Made by a program: the position numbers and the translations under genes. DNA of 64,000 nucleotides, from positions 153,637,169-153,701,168 of the forward strand of contig NC_080677.1 of assembly GCF_030445035.2 (NCBI RefSeq), in the 5' to 3' direction. Source of the DNA: Dasypus novemcinctus. Taxonomy: Eukaryota > Chordata > Mammalia > Cingulata > Dasypodidae. Below the pieces are notes generated by a model that was not told the DNA's origin, did no database searches, and saw only the letters and a list, made by a program, of their open reading frames with translations. Below, piece after piece: positions 1 through 11,839 of this stretch (positions within the stretch are counted from its first letter, which is position 1; each line of letters starts with the position of its first letter).

Positions 1-2387
1 ATTTAAACATTTTAACTTATTTTGTTAAGGTATTGTGAAAGTCTATACTACCATTATTTCTTTTAAAATTTAAAATCTGTTCAACAAGTAGATGTTGCCT
101 GCCTACCACAGGACAGGCCCTGGGAATTCAAAGTGAAAATGAATGAAAGAGCCTCTGCGTTCAAGGTGCTGTCATTTTTGTGGCGAGGGCGAGACCAAAC
201 AACCCAGGACATCATGATGTTCCATTTAATAATGTTAATAACATGGAGCTATGTACAAAGAGCTGTAGGGGCACGGGGGAAGCCGTCCAGATCTGCCTGG
301 CAGGGCCAGGGAATTTTTGCAGAGGAAAGGATTTGAGCGGCTGGGAAGTGGGTGTGAAGGCAGCTCACCCCCTCCTGGGCCCCGGAACAGAGGGAGGCTG
401 CCCAGGAAGGCAGCGGCCGTTCTCAGGGCCTTTGTCTGCCAGGCAAAGTTAAGGTTGTATGCTGGGGTTAGCAGGGAGCCACTGATGACTTGGATCTCAG
501 AAGTAACGTAATCACATTTGTATGGCAGAAAAATCACCCAGGCCGGAGCAACATGGAGAAGGCATTGGGGGGACCAACGCTAGAGCAGGGGGACTGGCAG
601 GAGCTGTGCCCAAGCCAGAAGCTGGAAGGGGCGGCGGAGGGGAGCCGTGTCCAGGAGGAAGACTCAGCTGGCCCTGGGGATGGATAGGACGCGGAAGGCG
701 AGGGAGGGCCCTCTCCAGCTGTCCACTCAAACCCACCAGATTTCTAGACGATTCTGCAATCAGTTCCGCTTTCTCTTATTCCAACCACAACAGCATCTTT
801 GCAGCCACACACTGACACTGTCATGCAAAATAACAGGAACCAGTTCGTTTCCAAATCAAGCAACTGTTGATTGCCTTGTCTTTGGAAATCAGTATTCTAT
901 TCACAATACTGCAAACAGCCGCTGATGAGTATGACTTGAACAGATGTTAAAATTACGTTTTGGGTAAGGAGGGTGTGCAGTGAACAAGGTTGGAATCTTC
1001 CCAGTACAATTTTCCAGTACCACACACCTGGCATCTTTGCTAATTGAAACTGTTTGATAGCAGGCACCAAAAATCCTCCTCACGTGGCTAACAGAGCATG
1101 AAATTAGGCCAATTGAAGCGAGAACATAATATATAATAAACATTGGTAAAACCAGTGGCCAAAACAGCAGATTTGCATATGGAGTACAAAAATGGGCTTT
1201 CTTCTTGGAACATACGGCTGAGTCTTCTTTTTGTGTTTTAGCTTGAATGGAATACACAAAACAATGTAAGCGATGTTTACCAAATGTTCATCGTGAAGTG
1301 AAAAATCCCTGGTAAGGACCATAAGGATGACACAGGACCACAGTAAGGGTGATCCTGATTTCTGGAAGGTGGTTTCCCCACCTGGCTCCTGACAAGTGTG
1401 TACGGCTCTTCCACATCAAGTACAAACCTGGGAGGTCAGTGCCAATGACCCAAAGACATCCACTTCTACCATCCCCTGCTCTGCTTCCCCATTTCTTTGC
1501 CCGCGTGGTAAGGTGTTTCCTAATAATAGAGATGATAATGATCATTAACATTTATTTAGTGCTTTCTATCAACCAGATATGGCTCTAAGAGCTTTACATT
1601 CATTGGTAGATTAATTGAAGCACTTTTCAACCGAGGCAATCAAGGCTCAGAAAGGTTTACTGACTAAATCACGCAAAGGCAGGATTCAACTTAGGGGCTC
1701 CTAACTGCCTTGCTCTACTGCCTATAAGTGGGAGAAGGAGCTTGGCGACCTCAGACCTAGAGTCATACTTGGGATTCCATCTTCAGCAGTCACCTTCACG
1801 AGAAACCAGAAAACCAACCACATTCTTTACATCCTTCGAACAAAGCTAGAAAATATAATTAAAAAGTGAGACTTTATTTACAATGATGACCCCCCAGAAA
1901 GCAAGCAAGCAAACAAAAGCAGTCAATGGAGTTCGGCATTAATTTAACCTAGGACCCAAGAGAGTTCATCAATGAAAACTGCAAAATCAAAGTGGGGACT
2001 GCTTCAACTGAGAAAATTAGCATTAAAATCTTAAAATATATAGAAATATTTCATGCTCTTTCTTGTTTCTTTTTCTGGATAAACCTCAGCATAAATTTGT
2101 AAAGTGCTTGAAAATGTTATTTAAGAATTTTAATTGAAATGAAACCTACAAAAAGAAAATTTCTTTAAAATAATGTTAAAAACTAAAAAAGGACTCTCCA
2201 GAAACTGACTCTAACAATTAAATGGACTTAATGAATTTTAAACCAGAAGAAGCACAGCAGAGGGGGAAAGGAAACACTACATAATAAATGTTGTTGGAAC
2301 AGGTCTATAACTCGGTAGCAGACAGACAAACTTACTTTACTTCCCAAACTGGAAAATATTATAGGTGGGTTAGGAAATTGAACATTT
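1..2387. other. Non-coding flank, mostly unique sequence
   Basis: No coding exon is recognisable here. About 80-260 resembles the common mammalian L2/MIR-type phrase for a shared-size ancient repeat (a run reading like 'aggccctgggaattcaaag'). About 1545-1720 resembles a reverse MIR. The remaining sequence, including the GC-richer stretch at 340-720, shows no repeat I can name and no convincing splice-bounded open frame. Short frames at 235-815 overlap each other in several phases and look like chance frames in GC-rich DNA. Confidence 0.5.
1545..1720 (-). repeat. MIR-like SINE fragment
   Basis: On the minus strand this follows the order of the MIR core and 3' region. The plus strand shows 'tttagtgctttctatcaac', then a 'gagctttacattcattgg' type phrase, then the 'aggctcagaaaggttta' phrase and a degenerate 'aggattcaacttaggg'. 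Divergence is high, as expected for an ancient mammal-wide SINE. The edges are approximate. Confidence 0.6.
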
Positions 2388-2399
2388 AAAAATCTTTAA

Positions 2400-2765
2400 G
2401 GGAAACGGACTTGGCCCAGTGGTTAGGGCGTCCATCTACCACATGGGAGGTCCGCGGTTCGAACCCCGGGCCTCCTTGACCCGTGTGGAGCTGGCCCATG
2501 CGCAGTGCTGATGTGCGCAAGGAGTGCCGTGCCACACAGGGGTGTCCCCCGCGTGGGGGAGCCCCACGCTCAAGGAGTGCGCCCGTGAGGAAAGCCGCCC
2601 AGCGTGAAAAGAAAGAGCAGCCTGCCCAGGAATGGCATTGCCCACACTTCCTGTGCCGCTGACGACAACAGAAGCGGACAAAGAAACAAGACACAGCAAA
2701 TAGACACAGAGAACAAGACAACCAGGGGAGGGGGGGAGGAATTAAATAAAATAAATAAAATCTTT
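2400..2765 (+). mobile_element. DAS-type tRNA-derived SINE, young-looking copy
   Basis: This is a full-length armadillo SINE. The tRNA-like head has a B-box-like 'ggttcgaaccccgg' near 2456-2469, followed by the conserved body with 'gcgcagtgctgatgtgcgc', then a G-rich stretch and an A/TAAA-rich tail. A perfect 12-bp target-site duplication (aaaaatctttaa) lies at 2388-2399 and 2766-2777. Many CpGs survive, and the sequence is close to the copies at 3496 and 54515, which suggests a recent subfamily. The antisense frames over this element (2386-2721) are SINE artefacts. Confidence 0.93.
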
Positions 2766-2777
2766 AAAAATCTTTAA

Positions 2778-3369
2778 AACATTCATCCAACTGGTAAAGA
2801 GGAATAAACGAATGGCTGAAGAAATGCTAAAGATATAATAGTTTAAGATGTTCAGATATTTTAAAAATTTATAAATGCATAACAGAACATATTTTATACA
2901 GGACAAAAGAAAAACACCTGTCAAGAAATTATATTTATAAGAACATGTGACAAAAACTGTCTGTTAAGAACATATAAAGAATCGGACTAGAAATACCTAT
3001 TTAATGCCCAGATTTCCTTGCATAAGTGATTCAAAGAAGATAAAGAGTTTACATGGGAGGAAACACACAAAATCAACCAAAAAACGTAGTTAGCTTCAAT
3101 AACAACTACTAGAAAGGTGTTTAAAGCAATTGAAAGACCTAGACCATAAATGAGACCTTCTTGCTTAATTGTCTGTATAACTCTAGCTCCTATTGCAACG
3201 CGTAACACATAGGTGGACGTGTCAGAAAAAGTATTTGAAATGTGAGAATAGGCAAAGATTTCTAAGTTCTTTCAGAGCAGTGCTGTCTTGCACCTTTGAC
3301 TGACCTCTTGTCTCAGCTATTTTACAATGCTGTAGGGACAGAGGTTAACTTGCAGATTTTTGTCCAGTG
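2778..3369. other. AT-rich unique sequence
   Basis: I see no gene or named repeat. The stretch is AT-rich with only short chance frames, such as the reverse frame at 2987-3208. Confidence 0.4.
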
Positions 3370-3988
3370 GAGATACAAATAATGTCTGACCAGTGGAAAA
3401 CAACACCAAAGGTTACAGTTTATGGTCTTACAGAATATTAAACCGGCAATCTTACCTCACTCCTCAGCCCCCCAAAAGCTCCTTGAGCCAATCTTTTTTT
3501 TTTTTTTTTTTTTTTTTAAAGATTTATTTATTTATTTAATTTCCCCCCCTCCCCTGGTTGTCTCTTCTTGGTGTCTATTTGCTGCGTCTTGTTTCTTTGT
3601 CCGCTTCTGTTGTCATCAGCGGCATGGGAAGTGTGGGCGGCGCCATTCCTCGGCAGGCTGCTCTCTCCTTTCACGCTGGGCGGCTTTTCCTCACGGGCGC
3701 ACTCCTTGCGCGTGGGGCTCCCCCACGCGGGGGTCACCCTTGCGTGGCACGGCACTCCTTGCGCGCATCAGCACTGCGCATGGCCAGCTCCACACGGGTC
3801 AAGGAGGCCCGGGGTTTGAACCGCGGACCTCCCATATGGTAGACGGATGCCCTAACCACTGGGCCAAAGTCCGTTTCCCTTGAGCCAATCTTAACACGTT
3901 ATTGGCTCCCTCATTAATTAATGAGTTTAATAACATCTTCAGCACATCTTCATTTTATACTTGCATCAGAGTCATGATTTTACCTTTT
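3370..3988. repeat. Unassigned interspersed repeat, copy 1 (split by a SINE)
   Basis: The sequence on either side of the SINE at 3496-3878 aligns by eye with 6250-6529. Shared landmarks, in the same order, are 'caaaggttacagttta' against 'caaagttatagttta', then 'cggcaatcttac' against 'cagcaatcttat', 'ctccttgagcca', 'attaattaatgagtt' against 'ttaattaacgagtt', 'cattttatacttgca' against 'cattttatatttgca', and 'atgattttacc' against 'atggttttacc'. I cannot name the family. Copy 2 provides the uninterrupted version of the SINE target site. Confidence 0.6.
3496..3878 (-). mobile_element. DAS-type SINE, reverse, young-looking copy
   Basis: This is a full-length SINE on the minus strand: a T-run at 3496 onward (its tail), a C-rich stretch, a CpG-rich body, and the tRNA-like head ending at about 3878. 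A perfect 14-bp duplication (cttgagccaatctt) lies at 3482-3495 and 3879-3892. The frame of 153 codons at 3422-3883 simply reads this SINE in antisense. It is inserted in the unassigned repeat at 3370-3988. Confidence 0.94.
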
Positions 3989-4005
3989 CAAAAATTTGCT
4001 CCAGC

Positions 4006-4633
4006 AATTTTTGAGGTTGTCCATACAAGATGTCCAAATGGACTCACCTAAGACAATCAAACTGCTTTGCTTGAGCAAGGTACTTTGTTGGCTTCCTGAG
4101 GATTCTCAAGCAGTGATAAAAATTTATTTAATAACCCTTTATTGATTCTGGTAGTGGTTTTTTTCCTCCAGTGAATTTGTGGCTTTTGCTTCCGGTTCAT
4201 CACGGTCAACAGGTCAGCTCCCATTCTTGGTGGCAATGATTGGGAATTTGAGGCTATGGTCTGATGACTTGGAGGTCTCTGTTGAATGAGAAATGGAGAT
4301 TTATTTTCTATTGGAAGAGAGATGAGAGAAAATCTGGCTTGTTAGTCTTTTTTTCTGTTTGTATCTTTAGAGTTCAGTTCAATTAATGATATTTGGTGCC
4401 TCCTGGGAAGGAGCGCTTTGAACTCAAGACAGGTGAGCTTTTGTATTTCTGTCTTTACTTCGGGTGGGTGGCTGAATCTGTAGGACTGAAGCTTTAAGCT
4501 CTCTTTGTGTTGATGTGTCTGTGTGTCTATAACTTAAAACAGCCTTTATCTCATGGTGTATGAAACAGTATTGCATGCAGAGGTTATTAGTAAATTACCT
4601 AAAATAATGATTGATAATGAGAATGAATACATT
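4006..4633. other. Unique sequence
   Basis: No gene, RNA gene or named repeat is visible between the unassigned repeat and the next SINE. Confidence 0.4.
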
Positions 4634-5056
4634 GGAAAGTGGATTTGGCTCAACAGATAAAGCGTCTGCCTAACATATGGGAGGCCCAGGGTTTAAACCC
4701 AGGGCCTCCTGACCCGTGTGGAGCTGGCCCACGTGCAGTGCTGATGTGCGCAAGGAGTGCCCTGCCACCAAGGGTGTCCCCGCATAGGGGAGTTCCACGC
4801 GTAAGGAGTACACCTCGTAAGGAGAGCCGCCTAGCGCGAAAAAAGTGCAGCCTGCCCAGGAGTGGCACCGCACACACGGAGAGCTGACAAAGCAAGATGA
4901 CGTAACAAAAAGAGACACAGATTCCAGGTGCCACTGACAAGAATACAAGCAGACACAGAAGAACACACAGCGTATGGACACAGAGAGCAGACAACTGGGG
5001 GGGTGGGCGGGGAAGGGGAGAGAAGTAAATAAAAAATAAATCTTTAAAAAAAAAAG
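4634..5056 (+). mobile_element. DAS-type SINE, older copy
   Basis: The tRNA-like head is at 4634-4710 with a degenerate B box ('gggtttaaaccc'). It is followed by the long body containing 'gcagtgctgatgtgcgc', the 'agcctgcccagg' motif and the 'acacagagagcagacaa' motif, and it ends in a TAAA-rich then A-rich tail. The target-site duplication is not clear. It belongs to the longer-body subfamily shared with 7859, 13276, 17238 and 37891. Confidence 0.9.
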
Positions 5057-5129
5057 ATTGAATAAATAAGTGCTTATATGAATGAAATATTTTCAAAATT
5101 CGCAGTAAACAAAGAAACATTTCCCCATT

Positions 5130-5330
5130 AATCATATTCAGATATATATTTCAGCACTGTGAATTATGTTGACAATGTTGTGCTGCCATCACCACCATCC
5201 ATTACCAAAACATTTCCATCATTCCAAATAGGAGCCCTGTACATTTTAAGCCTTAGCTTCCCATTCCCTGTCCTCTGGCAACCTCTATTCTAGACTCTGA
5301 CTCTAAAGACAACTCCTTCCCCCTTTTTAA
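5130..5330. repeat. L1 3'-region fragment
   Basis: The phrase 'atgttgtgctgccatcaccaccatcca' and the later 'cccattccctgtcctctggcaacc' pattern match the antisense of old mammalian L1 (L1M) 3' sequence. The same type of sequence recurs at 5880-6225. Both edges are approximate. Confidence 0.55.
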
Positions 5331-5541
5331 TTTTAAGGCCTAATTTTGGGAAGACAAAAATCAAAAGAATAATCAGAGGATATTCAAACACTTGGTTAAC
5401 ATAGGATCACAGGGAGCCTAAGAAGCAATATTTGGTTACCTATTTAATCTATTTAATGTGACCATAAAATATTTTTAAATGAACATAGAAGAAGGCAAGA
5501 TCATTGTTTGGAACCACAGCTCTTTCACAAGTTGTGAAACC

Positions 5542-5587
5542 TTTTTGTTTTGTTTTGTTTTGTTTTGTTTTGTTTTGTTTTGTTTTT
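5542..5587 (+). repeat. (TTTTG)n microsatellite
   Basis: About nine tandem copies of the pentamer TTTTG/GTTTT. Confidence 0.9.
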
Positions 5588-5879
5588 AATAATCAAAGAC
5601 ATGATGAAGTTAACACAATGCAGAGAAAACTATTCTGGTAAGGTGTAGAATCTCTGCCCTCTGGGCAGATTATCCACAAGGTAAATGATAACCTTTTACT
5701 ACCCCTTGGTAACAGCACCAAGACCAATTTATCCTATTTTATTTCTGATTGCAAATGAAGGAAACTGTCAGAAAAATTATGCAAAACTTGGAAATAAGCA
5801 AAAGAGACTGTTGGGGCTTCTTTCATTGCACTTCTGAGTCTGCTCTTTTGACTTTCTACCACCTTGTCATCTTACAACT

Positions 5880-6225
5880 TTTCTTTTTATTATTGTGGCA
5901 ACATAAATATATATAACGTAAAATTTGCCATTTTAACCATTTCTAAATGCACAATTCAGTGGCATTAATGACTTTTACAGTGTTGTGCTCCCATTACCCC
6001 CTTCCAGTACTGAAAATTTTTCATGACGCCAGAGACTCTGGACCCATCAGGCAATAATCCCCATTCTTCCCTCCCCCAGACCCCTGGTCATCTCTCAGCT
6101 GCTCTCTGTCTCTATGCATTTGCATATTCTAACTATTCCATATAAGTGAATCATATATTATCTGTCCCTCTGGTCTAGCTTCAAGGCTCATCCATGTTGG
6201 AGCATGTTAGTTTACAGCTCTTCAA
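5880..6225 (-). repeat. Old L1 (L1M-type) 3' fragment
   Basis: On the plus strand the order is 'gtaaaatttgccattttaacc', 'acaattcagtggcattaa', 'gttgtgctcccattacc', 'cagacccctggtcatc', 'tctctatgcatttgcatat' and 'ggctcatccatgttggagcatg'. This is the standard order of antisense L1M 3' sequence. It contains no reading frame. Confidence 0.75.
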
Positions 6226-6249
6226 AGGTTAACCTAAAGAAGTCTGGTA

Positions 6250-6529
6250 GAGAGGCAAATCATTTCTGTCTGGTATAGAAGATAACCCCCAAAGTTATAG
6301 TTTATTGCACTGTAGGACATTAACCAGATTTTAGCTGACCCAGCAATCTTATTCTAACATTCCCTTGTTAAATTGCCTATATCTTCCCAAGATGTAGGGA
6401 AATGCTCCTTGAGCAATTGCTCCTTGAGCCATTATTAACATCTTCTTGGATGTTAATTAATTAACGAGTTAGATAAAATCTTTGAATTATGTTCATTTTA
6501 TATTTGCAGGCGAGTTATGGTTTTACCTA
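6250..6529. repeat. Unassigned interspersed repeat, copy 2
   Basis: This is the uninterrupted partner of 3370-3988, in the same orientation and about 2.5 kb downstream. Compared with copy 1 it carries an extra stretch of about 50 bases at about 6352-6402. It could be an old LTR or DNA-transposon remnant. I see no terminal inverted repeats or TG/CA ends that would decide. Confidence 0.55.
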
Positions 6530-6870
6530 TTTTAATAGAGGTTGAAATGTTTGTTATATAAATACGTGGCTACACAGGTGAAGGTCCAGAGTGTGCACAG
6601 CAAAAGCATGAGTAAGGGGTGGAAATCTAGCTCATGCTCCACCCACAAAGCCATCTACTATGCCAGGGCTGTGCCCATCCAGAGGAAGGGCAGTTTTTTC
6701 CTTTTTCACAAAGATGTGAATGTACAGCTGCCTTCTTTTAATTTGCAGAAAGCCACTAGTAGGCTAGCAGTAGCTCTAAATGCATCTGTCAAAGTAACAA
6801 AATTTTTTAAAAATTGTAAAACCCAATAAAGGACGCACTGTGTGAAAGTAGTACAAATATGTTGTGGGTT

Positions 6871-7262
6871 GGGAGCAGATGTGGCTCGGGCAATTGGGCT
6901 CCTGTCTGCCACGCAGGAGGTCCAGGGTTCGATACCCAGGGCCCCCCAGTGAGGACAGGCTGGCCTATGTGCTGAGCTGGACCACGCGGAGTGCTGGCCC
7001 ATGTGGAGGGCTGGCACAGCAAGATGACACAACAAAAGGAGACACAGAGGAGAGATAGTGGGAGATGCAGCAGACCAGGGAGCTGAGGTGGCGCAGGAGA
7101 ATGATCTCCTCTCTCCCACTCCTGAAGGTCCCAGGATCAGTTCCCAGAGCCACCCCAGAGAGTACAAGCAGACACAGAGGAGCACACAGCAAATGGACAC
7201 AGAGAGGAGACAATGGAGGGATGGGGGAGAAATAAATGTAAATACATATATATATATATATG
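6871..7262 (+). mobile_element. Dimeric DAS-type SINE (two tRNA-like modules)
   Basis: Module 1 (6871-6945) has a B-box-like 'ggttcgatacccagg'. The linker has three degenerate units of about 17-20 bp built on 'gctggcccatgtggag'. Module 2 begins near 7078 ('gagctgaggtggcgcagg') with a B-box-like 'aggatcagttcccag' at about 7134-7148. The body then continues with 'acacagagaggagacaat' and ends in a TAAA tail that merges with a (TA)n run at 7245-7262. The target-site duplication is obscured by that run. Related dimers are at 9488 (reverse), 20398, 27833, 38613 and 43677. Confidence 0.88.
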
Positions 7263-7844
7263 TATTTAGTGGGTGAGCCAGAAATATTTTCAGAGTCTGG
7301 AAAGCAACCTGGCAGCATATAAGTAGTGATGAAGCACACCATAATTTTAATAGAATGATTCTATTTTAGGGTAGAAGAAGGTAGAATTTCTCCCTTTCTC
7401 CCAAAATAGAAATTTGTATACAGTAGCATATTAATAACATCAAAAAATTGGGAACACTATATAGTTTGACTATGGCAGTACGTGGGACGGTCTATAAACT
7501 TGTGGTAGGTTTTTAAAAAAGAACAGAATTTTTAAAATGTAAACGTTTTGACAGCAGGAATCTGTCTCCCCAGCACGTGTAGCACCTGGTGGGTGTGGGG
7601 TGTGGTGCTCATTGAAAATGTGGTGACAGGATAAATTTGTTTAGGGTAAAGATAATTATAGTTTTGTAAAAAATTATTATGCATATATAATGATCCAATT
7701 CCAGCAAGGCGGGAAAGGATTGGAGGCATGTAGCAGAGGCTAGTGGGTGTGGGGCTGTGCAGTCTGACCTTTATGCTATGGCAATAATTTCAAGCTGGAG
7801 ACTGTTTTTCAAGAAGACAAGCACCATGTTGAAAACTGTGTTTT
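7263..7844. other. Unique sequence
   Basis: No gene or named repeat is visible. The reverse frame at 7532-7729 has no recognisable domain. Confidence 0.4.
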
Positions 7845-7858
7845 AGGAAGTAGTTGTG

Positions 7859-8280
7859 GGAAGCAGACTTGGCCCAATGGATAGGGCGTCCGTCTACCAC
7901 ATGGGAGGTCCATGGTTCAAACCCCAGGCCTCCTTGACCCGTGTGGCGCTGGCCCATGCGCAGTGCTGATGTGTGCAAGGAGTGCCCTGCCACGCAGGGG
8001 TGTCCCCCGCGTAGGGGAGCCCCATGCGCAAGGAGTGCGCCCCGTAAGGAGAGCCACCCAGCGCGAAAGAAAGTGCAGCCTGCCCAGGAATGGTGCTCCA
8101 AACACGGAGAGCTGACACAGCAAGATGACGCAACAAAAAGAAACACAGATTCCTGGGCTGCTGATAAGGATAGAAGCGGTCACAGAAGAACACACAGTGA
8201 ATTGACACAGAGAGCAGACAATGGGGGCGGTGGGGGTGGCGGGGAGAGAAATAATAAATAAAAAATAAATCTTTAAAAAA
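7859..8280 (+). mobile_element. DAS-type SINE, full length
   Basis: A perfect 14-bp target-site duplication (aggaagtagttgtg) lies at 7845-7858 and 8281-8294. The tRNA-like head carries 'ggttcaaacccc', the body keeps the 'gcgcagtgctgatgtg' and 'agcctgcccagg' landmarks, and the tail is TAAA/A-rich. The overlapping frames at 7790-8261 on both strands are repeat-derived. Confidence 0.95.
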
Positions 8281-8294
8281 AGGAAGTAGTTGTG

Positions 8295-9128
8295 ATTGTT
8301 TGGGTAAAGGTTAAAGTGGGATGGAAATGGTGTCTGTCTTCCTAGTCTTGAAAGCTGGCAGAAGTTTCGGAGCTGAAATATGCTCCATCTATATATGGAG
8401 GTAAAGGAGAGTTTGAAGTGATATGAATAGTAAAGAGCTTAATATTGACTTTTTTCCTGTAAATGTGTTTAAATTTTTGGTTAATCTGGGAATAATCATC
8501 TTAAATTTTTAAATTATTTTTTTTAAATATCATAATCCCCCAGGTTCTCTGGTAAGGACGAAACATCTTGGATTTCCATGGGATTCGCACTAGAGGGCAT
8601 ACCCCCTGGGCACTACACCTCTCCAGGCTCTGAGAGTTGGGGCCCGGCATCATCGGGGGCCTAAATGCAGACTCAGAGGCCCACTGAGACCTACAGAATC
8701 AGAATCTATGTTTTATCAAACTCCAGTGAAGTGCAAGTACATTAAGATTTGGGAAACCTTGCTCGGGGCACACAGCTCTCTCCCTCGCTTTTCTTATTAG
8801 CACTCGGGGTTTCTATTCAGTAGCTGGTTCACCTTCTCACCCTCCACCCTCTCCACTCAGCTCCTCCACACATGGCTATTTTCCTGCTGCCACTGTCCAA
8901 TTTCTCAGCCCCCTCCCACCCCCACAACTTGTGGAATATGCCCAAGGGAAAAATAAAGGATAGGAGTGGGTTTTGAAAACCAACCCAGCAAAACCCACAG
9001 CTGCTCAGCTACTTCCTAGTGCTGGCGCTTTTTAAGGCCAACACTGGAGCAGCTGTTTCCATTCTCTTGTGTTTCTGTGGGATAAGAAGATAAATTCTGT
9101 TTTTGATTTACCAAAACAGAAATAGAGG
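8295..9128. other. Unique sequence with a MER5-like remnant
   Basis: The part from about 8655 to 8765 ('cctacagaatcagaatctatg ... ' order, with 'aagatttgggaaacc') resembles a MER5/MER20-type non-autonomous hAT element. The rest, including the CT-rich 8800-8940, shows no gene. Confidence 0.45.
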
Positions 9129-9140
9129 ACAGCTGCTTTT

Positions 9141-9445
9141 TTTTTTTAATTTATCTTATTTACTTTATTTTTCTTATTTCTTTATGCCCCCACCCCTCCC
9201 CCAGATGGTTCTCTCTCTGTCTGCTCGTTGTTTGCTTGCCTTCTCCAGGGGGCGCAGGGAACCAAACCTGGGACCTCCCGCATGAGAGGCGAGTGCCCAA
9301 AGGCCTGATGTGGTGCCTGTTGGCTTGTGGCATCTGCTTGTTGCAGCAGAAGGAGGCATCTGTTCTTCTTCTTTTAGGAGGCACTGGGACCCGACCCCCA
9401 TGTGGTAGGCAGGCACCCAATTGGTTGAGCCACATTTGCTTCCTG
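9141..9445 (-). mobile_element. DAS-type SINE, reverse, short dimeric form
   Basis: The T-rich start at 9141 is the tail. Two antisense B-box-like motifs, at about 9260 ('aaccaaacctgggacc') and 9385 ('gggacccgaccccc'), mark two tRNA-like modules. Imperfect target-site copies lie at 9129-9140 (acagctgctttt) and 9446-9456 (acactgctttt). Confidence 0.85.
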
Positions 9446-9487
9446 ACACTGCTTTTTAAAGTGTGTCTACCACTGGGGTCACATTTT

Positions 9488-9888
9488 TTAAAAATTTATT
9501 TATCCCTCCTACCCACCCCCACCCCCCATTGTCTGCTCTCTGTGCCCATGGCTGTGTGTTCCTCTGTGCCTGCTTGTCTTCTTTTTAGGCAGCACCAGGA
9601 ACCGATCCCAGGACCTTCTGGAGTGGGAGAGAGGCGTTCAATCTCTTGCACCACCTCAGCTCCCTGGTCTGCTGCGTCTCTTATTGTCTCTCCTCTGTGT
9701 CTCTTTTTGTTGTGTCACCTTGCTGTACCAGCTGTCTGTGCAAGCCAACACTCCACGTGGACCAGCACTCCACTTGGTAAAGCTCACCGCACAGACCAGC
9801 TTGCCTTCATCAGGAGGCCCCGGGAATTGAACCCTGGACCTTCTATATGGTAGACGGGAGCCCAATCGCTTGAGCCACATCCGCTTCC
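9488..9888 (-). mobile_element. Dimeric DAS-type SINE, reverse
   Basis: A perfect 15-bp duplication (ctggggtcacatttt) lies at 9473-9487 and 9889-9903. On the minus strand the head ends at 9888 with the B-box-like complement at about 9828-9840. The second module is near 9595-9660. The 205-codon frame at 9236-9853 runs through this SINE and the one before it, and is not a gene. Confidence 0.94.
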
Positions 9889-10319
9889 CTGGGGTCACAT
9901 TTTATAGGAAGACTTTAGCTCTTGAAATCAGTCCGTCAAGAAAAGCCTTTTCCCACAGGCTCCCAAAGCCGGAGGAAAGGAGAGGAAGTCTGTCTAGGGG
10001 TGAGGTCTGTCTTTTTAACCAGCCTGAGTTTTGGCATAAGTGAGCCTCAGGTGGGAGAGTCTGTGAGGACCCTGAGAAGGGGGAGCAAGAAGGTCCACCT
10101 TATGCCTTGGGTGCTGGTGGAATCCTAGCACCCCACACCCCCATTTCCCAGGAATCTCACTGCGCTCAGTTAGCCTTTGGTTTGCCCTCAGTCCTGGGAG
10201 GTGGGGTTAAACATAGGACATCTTCCAGGCTGAAACAGCACATTCCCAGTGCAGCAACCAGAGCTGTGACCCCTAGCCACGCTTGCAGTTCAACCAAGTC
10301 CAGAAACTCCAACTTTCTC

Positions 10320-10490
10320 ATACTTCAGAGTCACAGGAAGGTCTTGTTCAAGCACAGATGGCTGGGCCCCAGCCCTGGGGTTTCCGCTTCAGTAAGTCTA
10401 GTATGGGACCCAAGGATTTGCATGTCTATCACGTCCCCAGGTGATGCTGCTGTGGCTAGTGGGGAACACACTTTGACCACTGTTCTAAGT
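10320..10490. mobile_element. MER5A-like non-autonomous hAT fossil
   Basis: The order 'agatggctgggccccagccc', 'ggggtttccgcttcagtaag', 'aaggatttgcatg' and 'ccaggtgatgctgctgtgg' is the familiar MER5/MER20-group arrangement. It has no coding capacity. Confidence 0.65.
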
Positions 10491-11839
10491 TCTAAGGCAT
10501 CCTTCAAGACACACGCATTCCTGCAATGGATTTAAATAAGCCTCCTGCTAAAGACCCCACCCCTTGCCCATAGCGCCATAACCCACGAGGAGGGATTACA
10601 GGGCAGCGCAAAGAAGGCTGATACCAGGGCAGCCGGTGATGCCTTCAAGGTTGCCAAGAACACCTTTACTTCAGCCTGAAGAATGAAAATGTCCTGGTAC
10701 CCCGTAACCAATAGCGCGGTGTGACTGTTAGAAACTTCGATGGACCTTCTGCCCATCCCCCAGCACCCCATCCTTCTCTTCCCACCTCTTTATATCGGTG
10801 TGATTCGTTTTTTTAAGGTAAGGTTGTGTTCTGTTAAAATGACAATAATCTCAAGGTGGGGCTGGGGGTGAGCCACCGTCAATCCCAGAAGTCTAAATTA
10901 GCACATGGAAGTTTGGATAAAAGGGAAGGAGAAAAGATGGATTCAAAACATGGGAATCCAAGGTTACATGAAGGACTCACTGTAGATTAGTCAGAATGAG
11001 GATAAGAGACACCTGGAGATGGGTTCAAAAGTCAGAGGATGACAAAGGACACTTTCCCTGGATTGCTCCTGTGCTAGAGCTCTATATATGCAACGAGACA
11101 GACTGGCATCATGGTCAAACCTTCTCCTCTTCCCAGGAGAAAATGGCCTTAATCTTATATGTTTTTAAGAGTCATGGCATTTCTTAGTTACACTTGATGG
11201 TCTTTTGTCCACTAAGAAGTAATCGCTCAGGACTGCAACAGGTCCTGTCATGGTTTCATCACTTGTCCCAATCGCAGCTGTCCCTCTGACAATCTTCCAC
11301 TCACCTAGCCAAGAAAGTTCCTTGGGGACATTACCCAGAATTTATATTTTAATTATAATTTATTTTCCTGAATAGAAGGGTAATACCTATTTTCTGTGAC
11401 AAGAACTTACTGGGTCTGCTTGCAGGCTAATAAATTAATCTACCACAATTTCAAGGATGCTGGCAGAAGACATGAGACCCCTGGATCAGAGACAAAGAAC
11501 TGTATTACTCACTGCGGTAACAGCAGCAAGACTATCAGCATGTGTGCAGGTTCCCTCAGGGTGCTGCAAGAAGGGGCTGACACCCACATGTGCAGTGCGT
11601 TGCTTTTCAGGAGAGGAACCCTGATCTTAGAAAACCCCAATCTTTTACAATGAGCACTTCTGCCCCAGAGGGAGACAGTATCTCTATCATCCCAGGCTGT
11701 TTGTTAGACAAATATCCTTGAAAAGATAGCCCAGAACAAAGGCAGTCAGTGTCTCAGCTCACAAAATATGCAGAAACACAAGAGACCATGGATAATAGTC
11801 TCCTGGTGCACCGGAGGAAATAAACTGAAAAAAATTATT
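10491..11839. other. Unique sequence
   Basis: No convincing exon or repeat is visible. Frames at 10532-10771 (reverse), 10996-11187 and 11396-11653 lack recognisable domains. Confidence 0.4.

Noticed and set aside
3422..3883. 153-codon forward frame
   Set aside because: It reads the poly(T) side and body of the reverse SINE at 3496-3878.
9236..9853. Longest open frame in the window (205 codons)
   Set aside because: It runs through two reverse DAS SINEs and their junction; no known domain is present.
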